NCBI GenBank assembly: GCA_910578235.1
Contig: CAJTPP010000002.1
Span: 1-64,000, forward strand
DNA: 64,000 nt
DNA from: an uncultured Clostridia bacterium
Lineage (GTDB): Bacteria; Bacillota; Clostridia; UBA1381
Reading direction: 5' to 3'
The translations under genes and the position numbers were made by a program. The notes below the pieces were generated by a model. It did no database searches, was not told where the DNA came from, and saw only the letters and a list, made by a program, of their open reading frames with translations. Every line of letters begins with the position of its first letter. The stretch's first letter is position 1. Below are positions 44,225 to 53,315 of this stretch, piece by piece.

Positions 44225-46789
44225 ATGAACAGACTTGTAATTGGAATACTGGCGCATGTTGACTCGGGAAAAACGACTCTTTCCGAGGCTATGCTGTACA
44301 CTGCGGGGGAACTGCGTTCTCTGGGCAGAGTCGATCATGGCGATGCGTTTCTTGATACAAACAAAATTGAGCGTGACAGGGGGATTACGATTTTTTCAAA
44401 GCAGGCGGTTATGCGTTTCGGCGATACGGAATTCACATTGCTTGATACGCCCGGACATGTGGATTTTTCAACTGAAATGGAGCGGACGCTAAATGTGCTT
44501 GATTATGCTATACTTGTTGTGAGCGCTTCTGACGGCGTTCAAAATCACACGGAGACGCTCTGGAGGCTTTTGAAGCGTTATAATGTGCCGGTATTTATAT
44601 TTGTAAATAAAACAGATTTAAACAGCGATAAAAAATCCGTCATGAGTGAGCTTAAATATCGTTTTGGAGACGGATGTATTGATTTCAGCGCGGGCAGAAA
44701 AGATGATGATTTTCTCGACGCGCTTTCAATGTGTGATGAAAATATAATGAATACATTTCTGGAAAGCGGAAATGTAAAGACGGAGGATATACGCAATGCT
44801 ATTGTGCAGCGCGGGGTGTTTCCGTGTTTTTTCGGATCAGCGCTTAAAACAGAGGGTGTTAGCGAGTTTATGGAGGGACTTGCGTTGTATACGAGACGCG
44901 CTATATATGATGACATATTTGGCGCTCAGGTGTTTAAGATATCGCAGGATGACGGCTCTCGTCTTACTCATATGAAAATTACGGGCGGAAGTCTGAAAGT
45001 TAAGACTCAGCTTAAGGGAAATAAGAAAAACGAATGGAGCGAAAAGGTAAATCAGATACGCGTCTATTCCGGAGAAAAGTATAAGATTGTTAATGAAGCT
45101 CTTCCCGGCATGGTATGCGCGGTGACGGGATTGACTGTAACATATCCGGGCGAGGGTATAGGCAGCGCGCCTGACGCGAAAGCGGCTGTGCTGGAAAGCG
45201 TGCTTACCTATAAAATAGAGCTGCCAGATGATATTGACGCGCATACCGCGCTTGATTTGCTGCGTCAGCTTGAGGAGGAGGATCCTCAGCTTCATATAAT
45301 ATGGAATGAACAGCTTAGAGAAATACACACACAGGTAATGGGAGAGGTACAGCTTGAAGTTTTAAGACGCGTTATAGCTGACCGTTTTGGATTTGACGTG
45401 GAATTTACCCATGGCTCGATCGCGTATAAGGAAACGATAGCCGCGCCTGTGGAGGGTGTTGGACATTATGAGCCGCTGCGTCACTATGCGGAGGTGCATT
45501 TGCTTATGGAGCCTGCCGAAAGAGGCAGCGGGATGCATTTCTCATCGCAGTGTGGTGAAGATAGTCTTGACCGCAACTGGCAGAGACTTATTTTGACGCA
45601 TTTGAAAGAGAAAGCGCATATAGGAGTGCTGACAGGCTCGCCTGTAACAGATATAAAAATAACGCTTGTGGCTGGGCGCGCGCATCAGAAGCATACGGAA
45701 GGCGGCGACTTCCGCCAGGCAACATACCGCGCTGTGAGACAGGGCCTGAAAATGGCTGAGAGTGTTCTTCTTGAACCGTATTATGAATTTCACCTGGAGG
45801 TGCCGACAGAAAATGTGGGACGCGCGATGACAGATATTACTCAGATGGGAGGCGCGTTTTCTCAGCCTGAAACATTTGGTGACATGACAGTGATTTCGGG
45901 CAGCGCGCCTGTTGCGGCAATGCGTGATTATAACAAGGAAGTAATCAGCTATACAAGCGGCCGCGGACGTCTCAACTGTATTTTGAGCGGATATGAGCCT
46001 TGTCATGACGCTGAGAGAGTTATAGAAGAAACAGGATATAATTTTGATACGGATATTGAAAATCCGGCTGATTCTGTGTTTTGTTCACATGGCGCGGGCT
46101 TTGTTGTTAAGTGGGACAAAGTATATGATTATATGCATCTGGACGGTCTTAGTTTCGATGCGGGGGATGATGACGATACAGAGGAAACTGTACGCGGAAG
46201 AGCGGAAAATTATCTTGATATGGTAGCTGACGATAACGAGCTTATGCAGATTTTCGAGCGTACCTATGGGAAGGTAACGAGCAGAACGGGATCATATGCT
46301 GTCAGAAAGACTGTCTCCCCGAAGAAGAAATACGGCAGGGCAAAGCCGCTGCCGCAGGGGGACGAGTATTTGCTTGTTGACGGATATAATATAATATTTG
46401 CATGGGACGAGCTGAAAGAGCTTGCGAAAAGCGGACTGAATATGGCGCGCGACAGATTGATTGATATTTTGTGCAATTACTGCGGTTTTTGCAGATGTAA
46501 GCTGATACTGGTATTTGACGCGTATAAAGTCAAGGGCGGTATGGGAAGCGTGGAAAAAATACACAATATCAATGTGGTATATACGAAGGAGGCGGAAACC
46601 GCCGATATGTATATCGAGAAAACAACGCATGAGCTTGGCAAAAAGCACCGTGTGCGCGTGGCGACGTCCGACAGTCTTGAACAGATTATTATTCTCGGAA
46701 ACGGTGCGGTAAGAGTGTCCGCTGATGAATTTTACAAGGAAGTAAAGGATGCGGAAAAAGCGATTATGGAAATAATTTCAGGGAGGTAA
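44225..46789 (+). CDS. TetM/EF-G-like ribosomal GTPase fused to a YacP/Rae1-type NYN ribonuclease
   Basis: An 854-residue two-part protein. Residues 1-~640 are a TetM/TetO-like translational GTPase: P-loop AHVDSGKTTL, switch RDRGITI, DTPGHVDF, NKTD, then EF-G domains II-V (GEVQLEVLRRVIADRFGFDVEFTHGSIAYKET, YYEFHLEVPTENVGRAMTDI, GRGRLNCILSGYEPC). After a linker, residues ~708-854 are a YacP-like NYN domain: EYLLVDGYNIIFAWDEL, KLILVFDAYKVKGGMGSVEK, ETADMYIEK, RVATSD, with the Asp residues expected at the nuclease centre. In B. subtilis the stand-alone YacP, Rae1, cuts mRNA in the ribosomal A site. The fusion suggests ribosome-coupled mRNA cleavage or rescue rather than classical tetracycline resistance. 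Similar fusions may exist in other Clostridia. Confidence 0.85.
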   Translation: MNRLVIGILAHVDSGKTTLSEAMLYTAGELRSLGRVDHGDAFLDTNKIERDRGITIFSKQAVMRFGDTEFTLLDTPGHVDFSTEMERTLNVLDYAILVVSASDGVQNHTETLWRLLKRYNVPVFIFVNKTDLNSDKKSVMSELKYRFGDGCIDFSAGRKDDDFLDALSMCDENIMNTFLESGNVKTEDIRNAIVQRGVFPCFFGSALKTEGVSEFMEGLALYTRRAIYDDIFGAQVFKISQDDGSRLTHMKITGGSLKVKTQLKGNKKNEWSEKVNQIRVYSGEKYKIVNEALPGMVCAVTGLTVTYPGEGIGSAPDAKAAVLESVLTYKIELPDDIDAHTALDLLRQLEEEDPQLHIIWNEQLREIHTQVMGEVQLEVLRRVIADRFGFDVEFTHGSIAYKETIAAPVEGVGHYEPLRHYAEVHLLMEPAERGSGMHFSSQCGEDSLDRNWQRLILTHLKEKAHIGVLTGSPVTDIKITLVAGRAHQKHTEGGDFRQATYRAVRQGLKMAESVLLEPYYEFHLEVPTENVGRAMTDITQMGGAFSQPETFGDMTVISGSAPVAAMRDYNKEVISYTSGRGRLNCILSGYEPCHDAERVIEETGYNFDTDIENPADSVFCSHGAGFVVKWDKVYDYMHLDGLSFDAGDDDDTEETVRGRAENYLDMVADDNELMQIFERTYGKVTSRTGSYAVRKTVSPKKKYGRAKPLPQGDEYLLVDGYNIIFAWDELKELAKSGLNMARDRLIDILCNYCGFCRCKLILVFDAYKVKGGMGSVEKIHNINVVYTKEAETADMYIEKTTHELGKKHRVRVATSDSLEQIIILGNGAVRVSADEFYKEVKDAEKAIMEIISGR

Positions 46790-46830
46790 TTTTGTTTATC
46801 TTCCTGTAAAGAAATTTAAGGGGAACGGTT

Positions 46831-48207
46831 ATGAAATCAAAAACAACGTATATATGTAATGAGTGCGGTTATAAGTCGCCTAAATGGCTGGGCAAATGCC
46901 CTGGGTGTAACAGCTGGAATACAATGGAGGAAACGCTTGTTACACCTGAAAAAAAAACATCAGCTACAAAGTCGCTTGTCAGGGAAAGCACAGTGAGCGC
47001 GCGTATGCCAAAGAAAATCGGCGAGGTAAAAATCGGTTATGAAACACGGTATAATACAGGACTGCGGGAGCTTGACCGAGTTCTGGGAGGAGGACTGGTG
47101 GAAGGCTCGCTTATACTTGTCGGCGGTGATCCCGGTATCGGAAAATCTACGTTGCTTTTACAGATATGCGAGAAAATGGGCGAGGAAAAGAAAATACTGT
47201 ATGTTTCGGGAGAAGAGTCTGAAGGACAAATAAAGCTGAGAGCGGAGCGTCTCGGCGTGACTACGGGAAATCTGTATCTTATTTCGGAAACAGATGTCGA
47301 GCTGATTATTGAGTGTATAAACGAAGTGAAGCCTGATATAGTTATAATTGACTCAATACAGACAATGAACAGAGAGGACATTGCTTCAGCGGCGGGAAGC
47401 GTGCCGCAGGTGCGGGAAGCGACGAACGCGTTTATGCACGTGGCAAAGGCTATGGGGATAGCCATGTTTATTGTCGGACATGTCACTAAGGAGGGAGCTA
47501 TAGCGGGACCGAGAGTGCTGGAGCATATGGTTGACTGTGTTCTGTACTTTGAAGGCGACAGACAGCTTACGTTCAGAATACTGAGAGCGGTAAAAAACCG
47601 TTTCGGTTCGACCAATGAAATCGGCGTGTTTGAAATGTGCGACACGGGACTGCGGGAGGTAGATAATCCGTCGATGATGCTGCTTGAAGGAAGAAATACG
47701 GATATATCAGGCAGCGCGATTGTATGTGCGATGGAGGGGAGCCGCGGCGTTATGGCGGAAATACAGGCGCTTGTCACGCCGACCGGTTTTGGAAATCCAA
47801 GACGCATGTCAAACGGAATTGACCAGTACCGCACGCTGCTGCTTATAGCGGTGCTGGAAAAACGCGCGAGAATGAATTTGTCGAATTCGGATGTTTATAT
47901 TAATGTGGCGGGCGGGCTGAGAATTGATGAAACTGCCGTTGATCTGGGCGTATGCGCCGCAATTGCGACAAGTCAGGCTGACATACCGCTGCCGCCTGAT
48001 ATGATTTTTATAGGCGAAGTGGGACTGGGAGGTGAGCTTCGCGGTGTCTCACAGCTCGAAAAGCGTATAAGCGAGGCGGCTAAACTTGGCTTTAAGTCGG
48101 CCATAGTGCCTAAACAATCGCTGAAAGGCGTAAGAGTTCCTGACGGCTTTGCGGCATATGGTATAAGAACAGTAAGTGAAATGATAAATATGCTAAGGCG
48201 CAAATAG
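46831..48207 (+). CDS. radA: DNA repair protein RadA
   Basis: A 458-residue RecA-like branch-migration helicase. N-terminal zinc finger (CNECGYKSPKWLGKCPGCNSW), RecA-type ATPase with Walker A GGDPGIGKST, Walker B VIIDSIQT, the RadA-specific KNRFGSTNE motif (about residue 250), and a Lon-protease-like C-terminal domain (INVAGGLRIDETAVDLGVCAA). Length and order match bacterial RadA/Sms. GGGGA lies ahead of the ATG. Confidence 0.97.
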   Translation: MKSKTTYICNECGYKSPKWLGKCPGCNSWNTMEETLVTPEKKTSATKSLVRESTVSARMPKKIGEVKIGYETRYNTGLRELDRVLGGGLVEGSLILVGGDPGIGKSTLLLQICEKMGEEKKILYVSGEESEGQIKLRAERLGVTTGNLYLISETDVELIIECINEVKPDIVIIDSIQTMNREDIASAAGSVPQVREATNAFMHVAKAMGIAMFIVGHVTKEGAIAGPRVLEHMVDCVLYFEGDRQLTFRILRAVKNRFGSTNEIGVFEMCDTGLREVDNPSMMLLEGRNTDISGSAIVCAMEGSRGVMAEIQALVTPTGFGNPRRMSNGIDQYRTLLLIAVLEKRARMNLSNSDVYINVAGGLRIDETAVDLGVCAAIATSQADIPLPPDMIFIGEVGLGGELRGVSQLEKRISEAAKLGFKSAIVPKQSLKGVRVPDGFAAYGIRTVSEMINMLRRK

Positions 48208-48266
48208 TTGACAATCGGAGAGATTTATATTATAATTCAATAAGGGACTTGTCCCATGATTGAATT
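48208..48266 (+). promoter_or_regulatory. Consensus promoter overlapped by a large inverted repeat
   Basis: TTGACA (48208-48213), 17 bp, TATAAT (48231-48236): both boxes are perfect. Overlapping the -10 and the start site is an inverted repeat, AATTCAAT..GGGAC-TT-GTCCC..ATTGAATT (48234-48266). It could be an operator for a repressor or a hairpin at the 5' end of the transcript of the small membrane protein. Confidence 0.75.
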
Positions 48267-48303
48267 GCTAATACAATCATAACATATAAAGGGGTTGTCG
48301 GCA

Positions 48304-48771
48304 GTGGAGGAAAAAAGAACCGGGGGCGGAAAAGAATTTGTTTTTTCGGTTATATGGGCGGTAATATTGCTTTGTATCGGAAGAGTAATAACAAATCTGC
48401 TCGAGAATTATAAAATAATCGGCATGATTATAACAATAATTATGTTTTGTGTTCTCGGCTTTTTTGTGCTGACGCGCTACAGCGCGGTATACACCTTCAC
48501 ATTTAAGGATGACAGACTGCGTGTAAACAGAAGTATAGGACATAGAAATAAAGAGGTTGATTTTGCCGTGTCCGAGATAGAGTCGGTGACAAGATCAAAA
48601 CCGGAAAACGCGCCGAAAACAACAGTAGTAATGCGTGCAAGCGTTTTCACGGCAAAAAATCTTTGGTATATCATATATGAAAAAAACAGGATACGCACAC
48701 TGCTTATATGCGATATGTCAAAAAATATGGCTGACAGGCTGAAAAGCAGAACAAAAAATGTAAAGGCATAA
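48304..48771 (+). CDS. Small membrane protein, PH-like domain, unknown function
   Basis: A 155-residue protein of unrecognised family. GTG start at 48304, nine bases after AAAGGGG. Two transmembrane helices (about residues 12-60: FVFSVIWAVILLCIG, IIGMIITIIMFCVLGFFVL) are followed by a beta-rich cytoplasmic part (YTFTFKDDRLRVNRSIGHRNKEVDFAVSEIESV) that resembles bacterial PH-like (bPH) domains. It lies between radA and yaaT with its own strong promoter. Confidence 0.65.
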   Translation: MEEKRTGGGKEFVFSVIWAVILLCIGRVITNLLENYKIIGMIITIIMFCVLGFFVLTRYSAVYTFTFKDDRLRVNRSIGHRNKEVDFAVSEIESVTRSKPENAPKTTVVMRASVFTAKNLWYIIYEKNRIRTLLICDMSKNMADRLKSRTKNVKA

Positions 48772-48789
48772 CAGAGAGGTTTAGATAAT

Positions 48790-49641
48790 ATGATTAATGT
48801 TATAGGAGTACGTTTTAAACCGGCGGGAAAGACGTACTATTTTGATCCGTTGGATTTTGAGATAGAACCGGGCGAGCACGTTATTGTTGAGACGAGCAGA
48901 GGTATTGAATACGGAACGGTCGTGCTTGGCAGAAGACCTATTGATGATGAACAGTTCCAAAAAACCATAAAGGGAGTTGTCCGTATCGCCACGGAGGAGG
49001 ATACGGAAAAATATAAGCAGAATAAACAGCTGGCGAAGGATGCCTATAAAATCTGTTTTGATAAAATACAGGAGCATGGTCTGGCAATGAAGCTGGTAGA
49101 GGTGGAATATACCTTTGACGGCAATAAAATATTATTCTATTTTACGGCAGACGGGAGAATTGATTTCCGTGAGCTGGTAAAGGATCTTGCGGTGATATTT
49201 AAGACCAGGATAGAACTGCGCCAGATAGGTGTGCGTGACGAGGCTAAAACCCTCGGAAGTATCGGCATATGCGGAAAGGATCTTTGTTGCAGCCAGTTTC
49301 TTGAAGAATTTGTTCCGGTTTCTATCAAAATGGCTAAGGAACAGGGACTTTCTCTTAATCCGTCTAAAATTTCCGGAGCCTGTGGCAGACTTATGTGCTG
49401 TCTGAAATACGAGCAGGATACCTATGAGGAGATACATAAGATTACACCGAGACAGGGCGCGCTTGTAAAAACGCCTGACGGTAAAGGCACAGTAGAATTT
49501 GTGAGCCTGCTCAAAGGACTTGTAAAAGTAAAACTTGATGACGAGAATGAAAAAACACTTAAGGAATTTAAGGTTTCTGACGTGAAGCCGTTGAAGCGTA
49601 ACAAGAATAATGACGCTCAAAAGGAAAACAACACCGATTAA
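48790..49641 (+). CDS. yaaT: PSP1-domain protein YaaT/RicT
   Basis: A 283-residue protein of the YaaT (RicT) family. The PSP1 C-terminal domain is clear: LRQIGVRDEAKTLGSIGICGKDLCCSQFL...LSLNPSKISGACGRLMCCLKYEQ, with the conserved cysteines that bind an iron-sulfur cluster in the B. subtilis Y-complex. There, RicT with RicA/RicF supports RNase Y mRNA maturation and sporulation signalling. The C-terminus ends in a KOW-like region and a charged tail. Start context GAGAGG...ATG. Confidence 0.95.
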   Translation: MINVIGVRFKPAGKTYYFDPLDFEIEPGEHVIVETSRGIEYGTVVLGRRPIDDEQFQKTIKGVVRIATEEDTEKYKQNKQLAKDAYKICFDKIQEHGLAMKLVEVEYTFDGNKILFYFTADGRIDFRELVKDLAVIFKTRIELRQIGVRDEAKTLGSIGICGKDLCCSQFLEEFVPVSIKMAKEQGLSLNPSKISGACGRLMCCLKYEQDTYEEIHKITPRQGALVKTPDGKGTVEFVSLLKGLVKVKLDDENEKTLKEFKVSDVKPLKRNKNNDAQKENNTD

Positions 49642-49657
49642 AATTTTCTAAAAACTA

Positions 49658-49686
49658 TTGAAGAATAATTATTTTTATGTTACAAT
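49658..49686 (+). promoter_or_regulatory. Promoter of the ferredoxin gene
   Basis: TTGAAG (49658-49663), a 17-bp spacer, TACAAT (49681-49686), then a GGGGAGGTG ribosome binding site before the ATG at 49741. Confidence 0.65.
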
Positions 49687-49740
49687 AAATAGAGATTGAC
49701 GTTTGGATAAACGTAAGTAAATTTGGGGAGGTGTATTTCA

Positions 49741-49911
49741 ATGGCATATAAAATTTCTGACGCTTGTATTTCCTGCGGCGCGTGCGCGGCTGAATGTCCT
49801 GTAAGCGCTATTTCAGAGGGTGATGCTAAGTATGTAATCGACGCTGATACTTGTATCGAGTGCGGCGCGTGCGCTGGCGTATGTCCTGTAGGCGCTCCTG
49901 AACAGGCGTAA
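49741..49911 (+). CDS. 2[4Fe-4S] ferredoxin, clostridial type
   Basis: A 56-residue electron carrier with two CxxCxxCxxxCP motifs (CISCGACAAECP and CIECGACAGVCP), the classic clostridial ferredoxin layout and length. Strong ribosome binding site, own promoter and terminator: a single-gene, probably highly expressed unit, supporting an anaerobic host. Confidence 0.97.
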   Translation: MAYKISDACISCGACAAECPVSAISEGDAKYVIDADTCIECGACAGVCPVGAPEQA

Positions 49912-49927
49912 TTAAATATGAATGGAA

Positions 49928-49961
49928 GGGTGTTGTATTGTTTTAGTACAACACTCTTTTT
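49928..49961 (+). terminator. Terminator of the ferredoxin gene
   Basis: GGGTGTTGTA pairs with TACAACACTC (one G-T pair) around a 9-base loop, followed by TTTTT. Confidence 0.88.
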
Positions 49962-49980
49962 CGTTATATAGATATTAACC

Positions 49981-50116
49981 GCGATTGGAAAGACGATCGC
50001 AGTTTGTGATAGTGTAGCGTGCATGAAACCAAGGGGGTGTTATGCCGTAGAGAGGTGAACAACGCTTTAGCGTTGTAGGCATAGAATCAAAGATTCGTTA
50101 TGTCGTAGAAAGGTGA
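49981..50116 (+). promoter_or_regulatory. Structured leader with duplicated ribosome-binding region
   Basis: A 19-bp unit TTATGCCGTAGAGAGGTGA (50040-50058) recurs as TTATGTCGTAGAAAGGTGA (50099-50117), 17 of 19 identical; the second copy carries the Shine-Dalgarno site of the C11-like gene. The first copy is enclosed by TATGCC/GGCATA and a hairpin ACAACGC-TTTA-GCGTTGT, followed by GAATC-AAA-GATTC. GCGAT/ATCGC forms another stem at 49981-50000. A translational control leader or a tandem duplication are both possible. Confidence 0.5.
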
Positions 50117-50122
50117 TGTAAA

Positions 50123-52030
50123 TTGAAGAAAATAGCTACTATTATAGCGGCGGCCATAACCGCGCTTATGCTTGTGTCGTGCTCAGAGAGTGGGGTTGTG
50201 TATGAGCCTCAGACAAATAAACTCCCGTCAAACGGAAACTCATGGACTGTTCTTGTCTATATGTGCGCGTCAGACGCGGAAGCGGAAAACGGGGCATATT
50301 CGGACAAGCTCAGACAGCTTATGAGCGTGGATTATCCTGAAAATATAACAGTCGCGGTTCAGACAGGCGGCAGCGGCAACTGGCGTATCAAGGGAATGTA
50401 CAGCGACTATATGCAGCGTTTTGAGGTGGGAAAAGACAGTCTGTATCTTGCAGACCAGTCCGTGAGCGCCGATATGGGAAATTACAGAACACTTTCGGAT
50501 TTTATAGGCTGGGGAATGACAAATTACAGCTCGGATAAATATATGCTTATACTTGCCGGTACGGGCGGAAACTGTATAGACGGTATGGGGTATGATGGTA
50601 TACATGACGGCAACAGTCTTAATTTGGAGGAAATCTCATACGCAATGAGTCTTGCAAGTAGGAAGTTTGATATTGTAGGTATCGACGCGTCACTTATGGG
50701 CAGTCTTGAAACCGCTTCGGCACTGTCCACATATGCGGATTATCTGGTAGCTCCGCAGGCGGTACAGAGTGAGGATAGCTGGAACTATAAGGATTTCATG
50801 CAGTATTTGTGCGGTAATCCGTCTGTTAGTGACGAGGATATATGCAGAGAAATATGTGATACATACTACGAGAGCTGTCTTGCCAATAAAACCGCGTCAG
50901 GCGTAGCAATGTCCGCGGTGGATATGTCAAAAATTTCAGCGCTTAATCAGGCTTTTGACGGTATGGCGGGAGATATGCTTATAACAACTAATTCGCTTCA
51001 AGAACTTGCGGCTGTGTCAAAGATCATGGATACAGTACATGTTTACGGCGGGGCAACGGCAGAGGAGGGCTATTCTAATCTTATAGATCTGGGAGATACT
51101 GCCGTAAAGCTTCAGGGACAGCTTGGAGCGACAGCGGATATGTTGATAGAGGCTCTTAATGATGCTGTTGTGTACAGGGTTTGCGGTGAAAATGAAAATC
51201 ACGCCACAGGTCTCAGTGTGTATTATCCTATTGAGGCCGAAAATGACGCTCTACAGCAGTATATGGAGGTTGTCACGAGCGGAAAATATAAGGAATTTCT
51301 GCGGAAGATTTGTATAAACTGTTCCGTTGATGATCCGTCAGGCAGCGAGAACTATACGGAGTCATGGGCATGGAATACTTATAATGAAGATATGCAGACA
51401 CTTGAATATAATTCAATTCTTGACGCAAATTCGTATGAGCTTAATATTTATGGGAATATGGATATGTTTAAAAAAGTTTCAATGAATGTATACAAGGCGG
51501 ATAGAGACGGCGGATATGTGTTCGTCGGAAATTACGATCGGATTGACAGTGATTGGGACGGAGGTATTTTTAAGGATGCCTTTGACGGAAAGTTAATAAA
51601 GCTGTGCGGAAAAACTGTGTCACCGTCGCTTGTCAGGAGTTATGATGAATATGAGCTTTATTCCATACCTGTTCTGCTTAACGGAATAAGAAGTAATATA
51701 CGTGTTTCGCGTGACAAGGTGACAAATAAATATACTGTTATAGGCGCGTGGAGAGGCTTGGATGAAAACGGAGCGGCACAGGGCGGTATTAAAAAGGTAA
51801 GCTTTTTTGATAGAATAACACCGGTTTTTTCGGTGTATGATGAGGCGCATAATAAGACAGAATATAAAACAGGAAAGCTTTCAGTCAAACTGACAGGGGG
51901 CGCTGCGGAAAAAACTGCTGACAATGGTTCGTATATATTTGAATATGAGCTTACTGATATATACGGAATGAAGCGGCGCGGTACGCCTGTCAGCGCAAGG
52001 TTTAATTCGGGGGAAATATATTTTGATTGA
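50123..52030 (+). CDS. Clostripain-like (C11) lipoprotein with substituted catalytic residues
   Basis: A 635-residue exported lipoprotein (lipobox LMLVSC, Cys20). TTG start with AAAGGTG upstream. The domain matches peptidase C11: SWTVLVYMCASDAE, LILAGTGGN, GYDGI and VGIDASLMGSLETAS. In active clostripains the last two motifs read like NHGGG and DACLMG, with His and Cys as the dyad. Here the His position is Thr147 and the Cys position is Ser190, so cysteine-protease activity is not expected. The C-terminal ~230 residues form an unrecognised beta domain. A binding or regulatory pseudoenzyme, or a serine variant, is possible. The stop overlaps the upstream reach of the next gene's frame. Confidence 0.8.
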   Translation: MKKIATIIAAAITALMLVSCSESGVVYEPQTNKLPSNGNSWTVLVYMCASDAEAENGAYSDKLRQLMSVDYPENITVAVQTGGSGNWRIKGMYSDYMQRFEVGKDSLYLADQSVSADMGNYRTLSDFIGWGMTNYSSDKYMLILAGTGGNCIDGMGYDGIHDGNSLNLEEISYAMSLASRKFDIVGIDASLMGSLETASALSTYADYLVAPQAVQSEDSWNYKDFMQYLCGNPSVSDEDICREICDTYYESCLANKTASGVAMSAVDMSKISALNQAFDGMAGDMLITTNSLQELAAVSKIMDTVHVYGGATAEEGYSNLIDLGDTAVKLQGQLGATADMLIEALNDAVVYRVCGENENHATGLSVYYPIEAENDALQQYMEVVTSGKYKEFLRKICINCSVDDPSGSENYTESWAWNTYNEDMQTLEYNSILDANSYELNIYGNMDMFKKVSMNVYKADRDGGYVFVGNYDRIDSDWDGGIFKDAFDGKLIKLCGKTVSPSLVRSYDEYELYSIPVLLNGIRSNIRVSRDKVTNKYTVIGAWRGLDENGAAQGGIKKVSFFDRITPVFSVYDEAHNKTEYKTGKLSVKLTGGAAEKTADNGSYIFEYELTDIYGMKRRGTPVSARFNSGEIYFD

Positions 52031-52046
52031 TAAAGAAGGTATTAAT

Positions 52047-53315
52047 TTGGAAAATACACAGAAATTAATTGATTTTATTGAAAAAAGCACGGACTGTTAT
52101 CATACCGTAAAAACAGTAAAAGAAGCCCTTAAAAAGAACGGTTTTTCAGAGCTTAAAGAGAATAGGGGATGGAATTTGGAAAAGGGAGGCAGATATTATG
52201 TTTCTCGGAATTCTTCATCTCTGATTGCGTTTAAAATTCCCGGGACGGAATATAAAGCATTTTCAATTTGCGCGTCACATACCGATTCGCCGTCTTTTAA
52301 GCTAAAGCCTATTTTTGAGCTTGAAGCGGAAGGATGTGTGAAGCTTAGTGTCGAGGGATACGGCGGTATGATAATGTCATCGTGGCTGGACAGACCGCTC
52401 TCTGTAAGCGGACGAATTGTTACCGCGGAGAACGGAAAGATTAAGGAACAGCTTGTGAATATTGATCGCGATATAGCTGTGATACCAAATCCCGCAATTC
52501 ATATAAGCCGTGATATAAACAAGGGATATGAGTTTAATGTGAAGCGTGATATGTGTCCTGTTGCGGGCAGCCGCGCGGGCGCGCTTGCGGAGCTTGTTGC
52601 GGATAGCGCGGGAGTGCCGAGTGAGAATATCAAGGGGTTTGATCTGTTTTTATATAACCGTATGAGAGGAATTATATTTGGAACGGATAATGAATATTTT
52701 TCCGCTCCGAGAATTGATGACTTACAGTGCGTTTATACGACGCTGGAGGGATTTATCGGCGCGTCGAATGAAAAGCGTGTTTCCGTATTCGCCGCATTTG
52801 ATAACGAGGAGGTTGGAAGCGGAACAAAACAAGGCGCATTATCGTCATTTCTGAGAGATGTTCTTGAAAGGATAAATTTTTCCCTCGGAGGAAACGAGGA
52901 AAAGTATAAAATAGCGTTAGCTGACAGTTTTATGCTGTCCTGTGACAACGCTCACGCGGTACATCCGAATTACGCGGATAAAGCAGACAGTACAAATCGC
53001 GTGTATATGAACGGCGGAATAGTTATAAAATATAACGCAAATCAAAAATATACAACTGACGCTGTTTCTGAAGCGGTCGTAAAGCATGTGTGCGAAAAAG
53101 CTGATATTCCATATCAATTGTATGCTAACAGAAGCGATATGCCCGGCGGTTCGACTCTCGGGAATTTGTCTGATGAGAAGGTTTCGATAAATACCGCTGA
53201 TGTTGGTCTTGCGCAGCTGGCTATGCATTCGGCGTATGAAACGGCGGGAACAAAGGATACGGAATGTATGATTAAATTTATAAAGAAATTTTATGAGACA
53301 CAACTGACATTTTAA
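52047..53315 (+). CDS. M18-family zinc aminopeptidase
   Basis: A 422-residue aminopeptidase I-type metalloenzyme that removes N-terminal residues from peptides. Motifs: ICASHTDSPSFKLKP (first zinc His/Asp), RIDDLQCVYTT, AAFDNEEVGSGTKQGA (catalytic Glu), SCDNAHAVHPNY, MPGGSTLGN. The frame extends back to a TTG at 52023 inside the previous gene; the TTG at 52047, seven bases after GAAGG, is preferred. Length and motifs fit M18 peptidases well. Confidence 0.93.
   Translation: MENTQKLIDFIEKSTDCYHTVKTVKEALKKNGFSELKENRGWNLEKGGRYYVSRNSSSLIAFKIPGTEYKAFSICASHTDSPSFKLKPIFELEAEGCVKLSVEGYGGMIMSSWLDRPLSVSGRIVTAENGKIKEQLVNIDRDIAVIPNPAIHISRDINKGYEFNVKRDMCPVAGSRAGALAELVADSAGVPSENIKGFDLFLYNRMRGIIFGTDNEYFSAPRIDDLQCVYTTLEGFIGASNEKRVSVFAAFDNEEVGSGTKQGALSSFLRDVLERINFSLGGNEEKYKIALADSFMLSCDNAHAVHPNYADKADSTNRVYMNGGIVIKYNANQKYTTDAVSEAVVKHVCEKADIPYQLYANRSDMPGGSTLGNLSDEKVSINTADVGLAQLAMHSAYETAGTKDTECMIKFIKKFYETQLTF

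Noticed and set aside
44225..46789. Annotation as a tetracycline-resistance determinant
   Set aside because: The GTPase part is related, but the fused NYN nuclease and housekeeping context argue against assuming resistance.
47037..47834. 265-residue antisense open frame within radA
   Set aside because: It mirrors the certain radA coding sequence; Ser/Ile/Pro-rich product typical of a shadow frame.
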